A stretch of DNA of 64,000 nt from Apostichopus japonicus (Eukaryota > Echinodermata > Holothuroidea > Aspidochirotida > Stichopodidae): the NCBI RefSeq assembly GCF_037975245.1, contig NC_092579.1, positions 29,166,166 to 29,230,165 of the forward strand, given 5' to 3'. The position numbers and the translations under genes were made by a program. Below are positions 1 to 11,100 of the stretch, in pieces (within the stretch, counting starts at the first letter, position 1; every line of letters begins with the position of its first letter). Below the pieces are notes generated by a model. It ran no database searches. It was not told the origin of the DNA and saw only the letters and a program-made list of their open reading frames with translations.

Positions 1-397
1 TAATAGCCTTTTCGTCTGAAATTCTATTGGCTCTGTGAACATACAGGTTTCCTCAAAACAATTAGGTATACGATACACATAGTGTTGCAACTTTAGCATT
101 CCTTACTTGTATTTTCGTTTCCTAAATGCAGGTGTTCACTGCATATTTCAATCGGCAGTATTTTCGGAATCTATCGATATATCCTCTCCCGTAATCCTGG
201 ATCCGTCAGTAAACTGCATGCTGAATGGACATACAACTTTTCCCTAAAGGGGTGTAAAGTGCTGTTAATTTGAAGCCTTTAAAAGCTGTTTTGGTATTTA
301 CTATATAGAATATATGCATGGAAGACATGAATGGATTATGATATATATGATGCACTTATATGCGCATGCTCTAAATATGGAATGTATGAAGCGTATA

Positions 398-1531
398 GAA
401 ACCATAGAAATTGAACTAGTATAGAATGCTGACACAGTGTATTGTCGTGTGTTTAAGCAGCGAAGCCTTGAAAAAAGTGAGGGCGCTTTGCGTTGTACGG
501 CAAAGCCAGATCATTTGTACGTCTTCATATTACATACATTGTGCATTCGACTTTGAAATTGAATGGAATTAACACGTTTTGTTGTTGTTGAAAGAGTAGG
601 TGTACTTTGTACAAGCAGAGACATATTATGGCGACCAGAGTGGTAAATACTATACTCAACTTTAAAAAACATTTCTCAAATGACTCGAGTAAGTGGAGTG
701 TTTTGTGCAACTGTAATGTCTGGAAAGTGTCCGGTATCTGAGAGGCACATGGCAAACATTTTTCTTGCTTGTATTAGTGTAGTGCTCCACTCAGATAGTT
801 TCATAGTTGTCCCTGGAAAATGCCGTAAATGTGCAACCCTCCGCACCCCTTCCCTCTTATCACATTCACCTACTTTTGTGTAATATATCCATATTAGTCT
901 GTGCATGCAGTTCTGAGAAATAATGTTGCAAAGTGGGTATAGTAGTTAATGCAAGATAACATATCACACCAAGGGGCAAGGCTACGTACAAAGACCTTAG
1001 TTAGACTGAGCATATTTCCTAGTATTGAATTGTTAGTGATAAGCCCAGACATCATAACCGTCATCCCATGTTATTCTGGCATGTGGATCTATCGTTAGTG
1101 ATACATTTTTATGTAAAATGAGGCGGTGATAAATTTTGTCTATAGGTTTTAGTCCTTAGGCATCCGAAAGGACAGCCGTAGCCGGTCTATGGACCTAGGC
1201 TAACTATATCAAGGGTTCAGTGAATAACAACACAGCAGCTGGGCAGACGACACACAGACGTCCTATTTAAATGCTTCTACTATCGCTTCCTGAGACTTAC
1301 CTGTGAAACTGTAGTCCACTGTCACATTTTTGACGATTTTGACACCCAAATACGACACACGATATTACCATTTCGAGTGATTTATGTCAACTTAATCACT
1401 TTAGTTATATGTCAAAGACGTACGTATAGTGTACTTCTTGACGTACAAGCAAAGCGCCACTAGTTTGATGGGTGGCTTCAGTATTATAAGTCGCATGACG
1501 TCATTCTCCCTACTTCAATTTCTATGATTTA
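398..1531. mobile_element. Imperfect long inverted-repeat (foldback) element
   Basis: The left end (from about 399, ccatagaaattgaa) is matched in inverted orientation by the right end (about 1514-1530, ttcaatttctatg). An inner pair around 481-500 and 1442-1459 (ggcgctttgc / gcaaagcgcc) is also inverted. The paralogous stretch of copy 2 near 15270-15320 runs across without this roughly 1.1 kb, so it looks like an insertion in copy 1 or a clean loss in copy 2. No convincing transposase is visible inside. Confidence 0.5.
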
Positions 1532-1758
1532 CACACATAATTATGTAAGATTATGAAATGTGTGTATAGCTTTGATTAGTTTTGTCTCACTCTTTCCAGT
1601 CAGTTGTCCGAGATAATACAGTATAATACCTTCTGTCTCATGCAGTACTTCGTGTGTGTTCCACCAAATTATATTTGTTGAAATTAACTATATATATACG
1701 AGATTTATAAAGGATTTGTCATACTTGCATGTGATTTATCTTGTGCATGTTATTTTAG

Positions 1759-4231
1759 GATCCGTACATGAAAACCCTTGCAGCTTCAGAGGGAAATTTC
1801 TTTTACATGACGACCAACTTGATCTTGATCCGTGTACTTCGTGTGTTTGTAGTAATGGAACAACGATCTGTGAAATTGAATCTTGTCATGTACTAGATTG
1901 TAGGACTACGCTTGTACCAGAAATATGCTGTCGCATTTGCCGATACAGTAAGATTACGTCTAACTAATTGTGGTATTGACCTATAAGCAGACATGGATGG
2001 GTCTAACATAAGGTTAAAACTCTATGCATATATGTATATGTTTAACATATAGGATATAATAATATTAAACTATAGACTACATATTAATATATATATATAC
2101 AGGCATATATGAATATAAAATGAACCTCTATACCTATATGGATGTGTTTAACCAGGCAGTTGTTATGGAAACGTACATAACTAAGCTCTATACCTATGTG
2201 GATGTGTTTAACATATTGAACTGACCTCTCTCTCTATATATATTAATATTAAACACTTTACATATATATGTATGTGTTTGATATATAGAATTGACCTCAT
2301 GTATGTATATATAAATATAAATATATGTATAAAGATATATATATATATATATATTATATATAAAAATATATATATATAAATATATATATATATACATGCA
2401 TATATATATATATATATATTAATATATATATATAGATATATATATATATATAGATGTGTTACACAATGTATTATGGACCTCTATATACCTACATGGATAT
2501 GTTTAATAGATATAGTATTAACCTCTTTACCTATATAGATGTGTTTAACATAAAGTATTACTCTCTTTACCTATAACTATAGAAATGGTCGTTTTAAGTA
2601 CAAATATCGTGGACGTGTCCTTCAAATTAGTGGGAGATAGCGTGAAATATTCTCGATTCTCCCTGGACATCTCAGTGAAAACGTCTCATAGTACTGATAT
2701 TATCGGCGAGAATCTCTGGAAACTCAGCGCCTGGATAAGTACGAACGCGGATGGAAATGGAACGAAATATGCTTTGAATGATAACATATTCAGTGAACAA
2801 CATGCAGCAAAGCCATTCAAATTAACTCACTATCCACCTTGGAAATGGAAGAATTTGTATTACCATAAAGCATCTGCAGACGTGTGTGATCAATGCAAGT
2901 ACATGTGTGTAAAACTTGGCAAGGCTGATGACCTAGAGACAGTCAGTGACCTATCGTTATACTTTCAACCTGCTAAATTCGAAACGAAGAGATTAATTGA
3001 CTGTGTATCTTTCCCAGAACGCAAAGGTGAGGACATCATTAATTACATTAATTTGTAACCTCTTGTTGACTGAATTATTTTCATTCATGGTTGTATAATG
3101 CGCGGTTGAACGTATATCATTCATTAACCTATAAGATGTCGTTATGCAAGTCTGTTTATTGTTTTCTTTGATGTTTTGGGGTGGGGGATGGGGAGGGTGG
3201 GGATGGAGTTGGTGGTGGAGATTAATAGATGATATGATTTAATTCTTGAGAAAACTGTCATCAAGCTCAAAATGAAAATGATAAAAATGAAATCGAAGAT
3301 TTGGGACAACATCAGTTAAATTTCATATCTTCTCTGCAGTTAAAGGTAAATAGAAACATAAAAACAATTGAAATAATTTTTATGTTTATTTCACATGAAA
3401 TCGAAAATGCAGGTATTGGCTGTGCCTATGAAGGAATTTCTTTCCATGACAAAACGGTGATTCGTCCTGATAATTGTACAGAATGTATGTGTTTGAATGG
3501 TACAGTCAACTGCACTAAAGAAAACTGTGACGTAGGAACAGATGTACCAGAAGAGTATTATCCGTCCCATAGTCCTACCCAGAGTAAGTTGAAACAAGCG
3601 TTACTCACAGACTGTACGTTACAGAACGAGTATCACCCACATAGACAGTAACTATATACAGTATAGAAGTACCGTATAGTATAATGCATTAAGAAACGCG
3701 CTCTTCTAGACCCGCGGTGTGCAAGATTTCTATATCAATTAGTTGTGAAACTTCTAGTTAATGAATAAATGACACAGAATTACAATAAAGAGAATGCGAA
3801 TAATAATAATAGTAATCCAGATGTTCGTCGAGAAGGTGTAGATAAAGATTTCGAAATCTGGAAATAGCTCACGACCCACCGAACAGATATCGCGACCAAT
3901 GTTTGTGCAAGCGCGTCAAGTGCGGTTCGGGAAACGTTTCGATGTAGATCAAGTCATATTGAATAAATACTGCTATAATGAGTTGGTGTTTATACGTTGT
4001 ATGTGATATCATTGCTTTATTTGATGATTATTTTCAGCTGATTACATGACGACGCTCTATACAGATGAAACGGAAGATGGAGATTCCACGAGGCCAACCC
4101 TCCCAACCATTGTCATCGTCATTCTCTCTCTTTCTGTCTCTCTTATCCTTTTACTGGTTATTTTACTACTGATAAGAAGAAAAATGAACACTAATTCAGA
4201 AACGAACGATTACGGTTTGGTGTTAAATTGA
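1759..4231 (+). CDS. VWC-type type I membrane protein, copy 1 (5' exon outside window)
   Basis: Four exons join in phase: 1759-1947, 2583-3026, 3413-3583 and 4038-4231 (stop). Each has AG before and GT after (donors GTAAGA, GTGAGG, GTAAGT). Exon 1759 encodes a VWC-like module with CTSCVC and CCRIC motifs. Exon 2583 encodes about 148 residues of a domain I do not recognise (LWKLSAWIS, CDQCKYMC). Exon 3413 encodes a second short cysteine module (CTECMC, several NxT sites). The last exon has an acidic stalk, one membrane helix, RRK and a short tail ending DYGLVLN. This predicts a cell-surface protein with its N-terminus outside; YGLV could be an endocytic YxxPhi signal (inference). The first available exon starts in phase 1, so a signal-peptide exon must lie upstream; by comparison with copy 2 it falls left of base 1. 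Ligand and role are unknown. Confidence 0.75.
2085..2455. repeat. TA-rich microsatellite tract in intron of VWC gene copy 1
   Basis: Long runs of TA broken by short variants. They lie between repeated phrases of the form 'tatatggatgtgtttaacat' that recur through this intron and its copy 2 equivalent (15720-16740), suggesting a decayed minisatellite. The tyrosine/isoleucine reading frames here are translations of the repeat. Confidence 0.85.
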
Positions 4232-4335
4232 GGGCGTGTGAGGTCAGAAGAATAACGTTATGGGAATGACCGCAGCTTGTATGATATGAAAGGATTATTA
4301 TTAACAAATTAATTATTAATAAATTAATTAATAAA

Positions 4336-4375
<40 letters not shown>

Positions 4376-5729
4376 GTGCGTGTTTTCGTGTGTGATTATG
4401 CAGAATTTTACCGAAGATCTAGCAATCCATCGGTACAATAACATTTGAACGTTATTAGGATCGTCCAATGGTAAATTTGTTTTGTTAACTAAAGAGAAAC
4501 ATATCTAGATTGGAAAAGAAAAAAAATAGGGGGGGGGGGTTGGGAGATCAAGTTTTACGAACCACATTAAATGTGGTGGGTTCACACTGATTGGAATGCA
4601 TCCAAACTTTGTAGAAAGTTATTTCGATGCACATTTTGAAGCAAGACAGAAGCCATTATGTCAGTGTTGATCAATGGAAACCACACCTGGTTGCTTCAAG
4701 TTCAAATGGTGTCTTCTCGAAAATAGCACAGCCGGAATTGCATGCAGCCAATGTTCACCACTGGGAGTATACTAATATGCTTCTATTTTATCACTATATA
4801 AAAATATGTTTACTGATGGAATAAATTGTTTAACACGAAAGAGTAATTCAATTGTTTTACCGTGTTTTTGCAGGTGATGGAATGTAAGTTAAATATATAT
4901 GCATTTATCTCATTACCTATTTTTGGTATTTGGGTTAATATATTCTACTTCCAATAAAGGGCTAAATAAAGTACGTTTCTCTAATCTTGTTTTTTTACAG
5001 TATAATCTATTGTTTTAGTTTTCCAAGAGAAAGCCACAATGCCCAAACTCACGTTCTATAAATGTCACTAAACGGCATCCGTTGGGACATCATTTAGGCC
5101 AAGTTTACTTTTCCATGATGTCTGTAATCTGCTCTCCAAACTGTTCGTAGTATATATACCATATAATATACAATAGAATGACAAAAGGATCAACAAGTTA
5201 TTAAACTTCTTTTGGTGTGGAAGGTCAAAGAACCCCTTGGCAAACATACAAACGTTTTTTTTTTTGTACAATACCTGTTATTTCAATCTATTTCACGTCA
5301 TGTAGTTCGTACATTGTCTCACTACCAAGTGCTAGGCGTGCGTCAGACACCAGCACAGCCCAGGATATTATTATTGCCCAAGGTTCCTTCCCTTACGATT
5401 CTTTGAATGTCATGAAAATCATTTCCTTTGACAATTATGGAAGTCATCAGTGATTGAGACTATATACGTGGACCGTCACTTGCGTTGATAAATATAGATA
5501 TAATATTACATTTAAATTCTCTACAAGACCTTGTTGTGACTTGTACTTGACCTAGCCAGTATTTTTTATTACTAGCGTAAGTTTGGCCTAGCGTAGGCTC
5601 CTAATTGAGTTACAGCAGTGGTATGTGTTCTGCGAAGGCAAACCAACACCTACATTAACTTCGAAAAGGATAATCGCTTAAAAGATCATATGGTGCATTA
5701 TTATGTTCAAACCTCAAAAGTCTTATGAA
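4232..5729. other. Intergenic stretch with no gene seen
   Basis: Contains a TA microsatellite (about 4333-4372), a G run near 4530, and a segment at 5330-5470 that is diverged but similar to 10733-10870. The short open frames have no recognisable domain and no splice support. Confidence 0.6.
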
Positions 5730-5737
5730 GGATTCTT

Positions 5738-6151
5738 CAGTGGCGGAGCTAGGGGTATTGGTCAGGGTTGCGGGGGGGGGGGGGGGCGAGAATGGTCTGT
5801 AGGGGCGCTTTCGATACCATCTAAGCTGAGCGCTACCACAGGTTGGCGAGGAGGGTACAGAGAACTTTGGGGTAAAAAACTCCCTAGAATGCCGGAAATG
5901 ACCCTTTCCGGGCCTTGCTGATTTGCAGATAAACGAAGAATAAATAGGTGTCATGGCCATTTTGTCAGAAAATTACACCAATAAAATGTGACAACTGTCA
6001 ATAGGTATTTAAGAGCGCAATAAACAAGTCAATAATCGCGATTAAGTAAAAAGTGGTATAAAGCTGAAAAGGGCGCCAGCAGTCCATTTGAGTCCGTCAG
6101 GGGGGGGGGGGGGCGTCCGTCCCCTCTGACTGTATGGACGCTCCGCCACTG
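5738..6151. mobile_element. Short non-autonomous hAT-type element, family 1 copy 1
   Basis: Starts cagtggcggagc and ends gctccgccactg in inverted orientation. It is flanked by an 8-bp target duplication with one mismatch (ggattctt 5730-5737, ggattcct 6152-6159), the length made by hAT transposases. It has no coding capacity. The interior has long G runs near each end (about 5771-5785 and 6100-6113). It is a sibling of 8386-8763. Confidence 0.85.
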
Positions 6152-6159
6152 GGATTCCT

Positions 6160-7714
6160 ACTGATGGGAAGAAGTAGTTAACTCCGTGACTGACTGTTAG
6201 TGTTAGCCCTAGGCTAGGCCTCAGTTATAACAGATTATACCATGCTTGGCTATACTAGGTAAATTAAAAATCATTTTCTAGTAACAAACAATGTGAAACT
6301 TCGTAAGTTCTAATGTACTTGATGCAGAGAAAAAAGGTAAGCAAGACTTGATTCCCTGTAACAGATTTTCATTAATTAATTACTAAGGTCATTGAGGTAG
6401 CATACATACGCCTTACTTCGCCATGTTGTAGGTATCTTCCGTATGTTGTGCGTTCACAGAAATGACTCCAAGATTGGTTTTCAACGCTTGGGAGGACAGC
6501 ATTGAATAATGTTATGGAAAGTGATTTACGTTAGTTTATCATTTTAGCAAACGTCAACCGAAGTAATCAGGATTTTAGTACTGCTGCAGAGTTGGCATTG
6601 TATCCACATGTAGAGATGTGTATCATTAATACAACAATAGCCAGTATAGTTACTAATACTGATCTGTTTGATAATATTTTGACCTATAGTGTACCAAAGA
6701 ACCCCCTTGGCGCTTAAGAGCGCCGACTAAAAAAACAAAAAAACAAAAAAAACTTGCATGACATCATTCACAGTTATTGCTCTTTGCATGAATAGCGCCA
6801 CCTGTTGTATTTTCGCGGAACCACTTTCGTGGGTTCTTTGTATTTTCGCTGTATTCTTTGTCGTATTTTTCCTTTTATTTGGCGAGAGACCGTCTTTTTT
6901 GAAGAGCACCACATACTTAGTTTTTCGTAGTTCGTTAAAACGTCGTCTTTTTGTCTTTTAATGTACCAAAGTTAATGATTTGAGTATTGGTTGACAAAAT
7001 GTAATATATTATTTAGTGTAATGCTTTTTCAAAGTTAATTTGTACTTTCCTTTATGCTCTTGTTAATTTTTACAAGTCATTTTCGTTTCGGTTTGGTGTT
7101 TCAGCTTTCTAGGTTAAACGTTTGTTTTGTTTGTGTAGTTTTATGTTAGTTACTTAGCCTGTTTGTAATCACTTATATTTTCAAGGAGAAATAAAACCCT
7201 AAAAAGTTGTTTTGTTTGTTTCTATTATATTTTGTTTTTCTGCAGTGGTCTTTTTGCGGAGATGGCCGCCCATACAAGAATAGAGGGAGTTGACACAAAT
7301 CGAAAGACGTTATAAATGTCGAAATGTAAATGCGATAAGTGTCAAAATGAAGACTTTTGCCTAAGTCTTCCGCGGATATTATATGCCCCCTCCCTCCCTC
7401 CCCCTCACCCACTCTCCTGGTTGTTTAATTTGATTGTAACATTAAATGGAAGACACGAAGAAGGTTATTGTGTTTCTTTTTATCAATAATTTTTACTTAT
7501 AAGGCAAAACTTTGCAAAATGAACCTTCCAAAATGAACCGTTACTATGTAAGGAGAGTTGGCGGCAACGAAAGTACAGAAAAAAGAAGAGAGTCTAGATC
7601 GCATTTCCAAGGTTAAGTGTCATACGGTAACATGAATTTGATGCGTTCTATAAATTATTCGCATGTATTGCTCTTTTTTTTTAAGCGAGGTTACACCATA
7701 AAAGTATATAGTTA
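6160..7714. other. Intergenic stretch with no gene seen
   Basis: No domain, splice structure or repeat boundary recognised. An A-rich patch lies near 6730 and C-rich patches near 7385. Short open frames on both strands look random. Confidence 0.5.
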
Positions 7715-8060
7715 CAGGCGCGTATCCAGGATTTTCTAACCCGGGGGGCGCGAATTACTATCTAAGCGGAGCGCCACCATCGGTTGGCGCGCAGCGTACA
7801 AGAAAATTTCTGGTTTTGATACCCCCCAGATCACCGGAAACGGCACTTCTCGGGCTTGAAATGACCAACCAGATGTACATTTTTGGCCTGAGAACCAAGT
7901 ATTTCCTAATAGTTTTTTTTTTCCCATCCATAACCTTTTTGAAGATTGTCAACCCGGCACACGTCATGTTCGACCTGATCGCATCTCCCGTGGGTCTTCT
8001 ACGTCGCGGCCCACAATACCCGTCAGCCCCACTTTTCAAGGTTTTAAGCCCCAAATTTGT
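7715..8060. mobile_element. Partial hAT-type element, family 2 (left end)
   Basis: Begins caggcgcgtatccagg and continues with the family signature 'agcgccaccat.ggttggcgcg' and 'ccagatc.ccgg.aa'. The same signature occurs at 9117 and 9880. No matching right terminus with a target duplication was found, so this copy is probably truncated. Confidence 0.55.
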
Positions 8061-8385
8061 TCAGAATTTGAAAATTCACATTTCTCGTGAATAAACTCAC
8101 TTGAAAACATACCCATAACCTTGTACAAAATTTCATCTATGGACAACCAATATAGAAAAACTTCCTTCAACCCCTAACAGACCGGTCAAAATTGCACGAG
8201 TAGAGGGAAGTGTGATGCAGAATGTTGGTCAGATATTTTCGAAAATTCCGACACAGTTAATTTATTGGTGTACAAATATTAAACCTGTTATAACGGCTAT
8301 TATAAAACTTGGTTGAAGGAAATGAAAAAATAGCAGATATTTCCGAAACCGAACACTACACACATAGGCGTAGGAGGCGCGGCGG

Positions 8386-8763
8386 CAGTGGCGGAGCTAG
8401 GGGTATTGGTCAGGAGGGGCGAGAATGGTCTGTAGGGGCGCTTTCGACACTATCTAAGCGGAGCGCCACCACTGGTTGGCGCGTAGCGCACAGAAAATTT
8501 TTGAGTAAAGATACTCCCTAGATCGCCGGAAATGACCCTTTCAGGGCCTGGCTAATTTGCAGATAAACGAAGTATAGGGTGTCATCGCCAAATTACACCA
8601 ACAAAATGTGACAAATGTCAATAAGTAGATGAGAGCGCAATAAAAAAGTCAATAATGTAGAATAAGAAAAAAGTGGTAAAGAGCTGAAAAAGGCGCCAGC
8701 AGTCCATTTGAGTCCGTCAGGGGGGGCATCCGCCCCCCTGACCGTATGGACGCTCCACCACTG
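8386..8763. mobile_element. Short non-autonomous hAT-type element, family 1 copy 2
   Basis: Has the same termini as 5738-6151 (cagtggcggagc on the left; ctccaccactg on the right). It is flanked by a perfect 8-bp target duplication, cgcggcgg, at 8378-8385 and 8764-8771. The interior aligns along its whole length with the first copy but lacks the expanded G run near the left end. Confidence 0.9.
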
Positions 8764-9116
8764 CGCGGCGGGGGTGCAGCCCCTAATTCGCCATTACTAA
8801 TGTAAAAGAGGAATTTGACATAATTGGACCTTCATGCTTTTTATACATCTACATGAGACATGTCGTTGTTTACATTAGTATCTCGCGGTATACTGCGCAA
8901 TTTTAACGGACCGTACGGTACATGATGGCATGCGATGTAATAACCGATGCTTACTTATATGATATTGACATTAACACGTTGAACGCGCGCCAAGCGCGAA
9001 AACTTTTGGTTATTTTTTCAGGAAAGTCGGACAGTTTTGAGGATTTTCATCCTGGAACGCCATTTTTATGCTCACTGATATGATGTGATATCTGCTGTTT
9101 GCGTTACAAATTCGAA

Positions 9117-9360
9117 CAGGCGTGTAGCGAGGAATTTGCCAAGGGAGGGGCGAAGCCTGTAGGCAAATTATCTAAGCGTAGCGCCACCATAGGTTGGCGC
9201 GAAGCGTACAAGAAAATTTTGGCCGAAAATGTCTCCCAGATCGCTGGAAATGACACTTCCCAGGCTTTGTAAGTTGCATCTATAAGCACTTTCTATTTTG
9301 AAATAACTTAGCGATATCATTTAAAAAAATGCTGAACGGGGGGGGGGTCGCCCCCATCCC
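9117..9360. mobile_element. Partial hAT-type element, family 2
   Basis: Begins caggcgtgtagcgagg and shares the family signature with 9880-10170 (agcgccaccat, ggcgcgaagcgta, cccagatcgctgg). It ends around a G run and gcccccat near 9355 without a recognisable inverted terminus, so the right end seems lost. Confidence 0.55.
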
Positions 9361-9639
9361 AAAATGCGTCACGTTCCCCGACGACACGGTCGAGTTCGAG
9401 ACCAGCCACAGTTGGTTTCATAGCACAATTCTACACACGCGTTATGATAGACCATATATAGTATATATATAGATCATTAGTGAGAGAGGAAAATGGAAAC
9501 GTCAAAAAAAATGGAGTTGTCGGTGTATAAGGGGTAGGGTGAGGCACACTTTTACGAAATCATTGATCCGTCACTGGCTACCCTTCAGCGCTGTAATGAT
9601 GTCACTGTTCCTCTTTCTTTTCCCGGTGTCTTCGCGTTT

Positions 9640-9825
9640 TTCTTTTACTCCCTCCTTTTCTCCTTCTTCTCTCTTTCTTCTTTTTCTTTTCCCTTCCTTC
9701 CTCTCCTCCTCCTCTTTTCCCACTCTTTTTTCCTTTTTTCTTCTCTTTTTTTTCTCTCCTCTTTTTCTTACCCGGGGGGCGCGCGCCCCCAACGCCCCCC
9801 CCCCCTGGATACGCACCTGAGTTAA
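9640..9825. repeat. Pyrimidine-rich tract ending in a hAT-type right terminus
   Basis: A long CT-rich tract (about 9605-9770) is followed by ggggggcgcgcgcccccaa, a C run, and ctggatacgcacctg. The last is the inverted form of the family 2 left end seen at 7715. The arginine/lysine-rich and serine/phenylalanine-rich open frames here are translations of the tract. Confidence 0.5.
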
Positions 9826-9879
9826 GAGAAAGAACGTTAATACAGGATGCCGAAGCAGTATAAACACCCACGCCTGCAC

Positions 9880-10170
9880 CAGGCGCGTAGCCAGGAATTT
9901 GCCAAGGGAGGGGCGAAACTGTAGATTCGGCATTGCAAACTATCTAGGCGTAGCGCCACCATGATTGGCGCGAAGCGTATAAATTTTGGCTGAAAATGCC
10001 TCCCAGATCGCTGGAAATGGGACTTCCCAGGCCTTGTAAGTTGCATCTTAACATTTTCTCTTTTGAAAATACTAGCGATATCATAAAAACATTTAAAAAA
10101 AAGTTTAAAAATATGCTCAAGGGAGGGGGCGGCTGCCCCCTTCGCCCCCCCCCCCTTGGCTACGCGCCTT
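9880..10170. mobile_element. Short non-autonomous hAT-type element, family 2, complete copy
   Basis: Left end caggcgcgtagcca and right end tggctacgcgcctt are inverted repeats. It is flanked by a perfect 8-bp target duplication, gcctgcac, at 9872-9879 and 10171-10178. The right half carries a G run and a C run able to pair (about 10121-10155). Confidence 0.85.
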
Positions 10171-11040
10171 GCCTGCACCTCCGACTTGTATCTTATGATC
10201 GATCTGTATTTGTCGAGGAAAGACGACGGCCATTTCCCTCACCAACCACACAAATCTTAAGGTTTTAAATTGTGGGTTGTGAGCGTAGTGCGTTCGTAGT
10301 ACTGAACATAGTGCGCAGTGCGTGAGCGTAGTGCGGGTATTTGATCAACATTAACCGTTGATAATTGTCGATTTTTTATATATACAATAGCCAATCGCAA
10401 TCGGTTCAGCAAATAAAGTCAAACCATCAACATATCTGTGGATATATCAGATCAATTCATTCACGAATAGACAACAATTGCAGAGATTGATTTTGGTGAC
10501 GGTGGGGGTTAAGGGGTGGGTGGGGCGAGTGAAAAATTAAAACACCTTAATTTATTCAAAAGCCTTCTCGTATACTTTTTAATTTTTTTTCTATTTCAAA
10601 ATATTTCCGGAGTCTTCGAAAAAGGCTTACGGTACATATTGGTCAGCTAGAATACAAATTTAAGAATATGTATGACTCAGCCTCCAGTTTCAATCACGTG
10701 TGAACAATCTTAATAGGATGATCATTAATGCTAAGCGTGCGTCATTTTACCATGACGGATACATTTACTTCGTTCAAGTTTCCTTCCCCTAGAATTTTTA
10801 AGACTGCAATGAAGGTTATTTCTTTAGAAATCGGAAGTCCAAAGTCATTATGCTCTTTAGATCTATATTTATATTTATATCTATAGTATAGGCCTATAAC
10901 AGTTGATATCTAGAAGAACTCACAATTATTCCGTCGAATTGTAGTATATGGATTAACAAGAAGCGCAATGGCGGTGGGTTGGATGGAAATTAAAAAGACA
11001 TCATGTATAGGAAGCATCCTTCATATTCGAGACATGGTGC
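10171..11040. other. Intergenic stretch; dispersed repeat near 10733-10870
   Basis: The segment 10733-10870 resembles 5330-5470 (shared 'gcgtgcgtca', 'gttccttccc', 'aagtca' in order), so it is probably a dispersed repeat of unknown class. A small repeat 'gagcgtagtgcg' occurs near 10280-10335. No gene is seen. Confidence 0.4.
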
Positions 11041-11043
11041 ATC

Positions 11044-11100
<57 letters not shown>

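Noticed and set aside
9571-9933. Lys/Arg/Glu-rich 120-codon open frame on the minus strand
   Set aside because: It is a translation of a pyrimidine-rich tract that runs into hAT-type ends.
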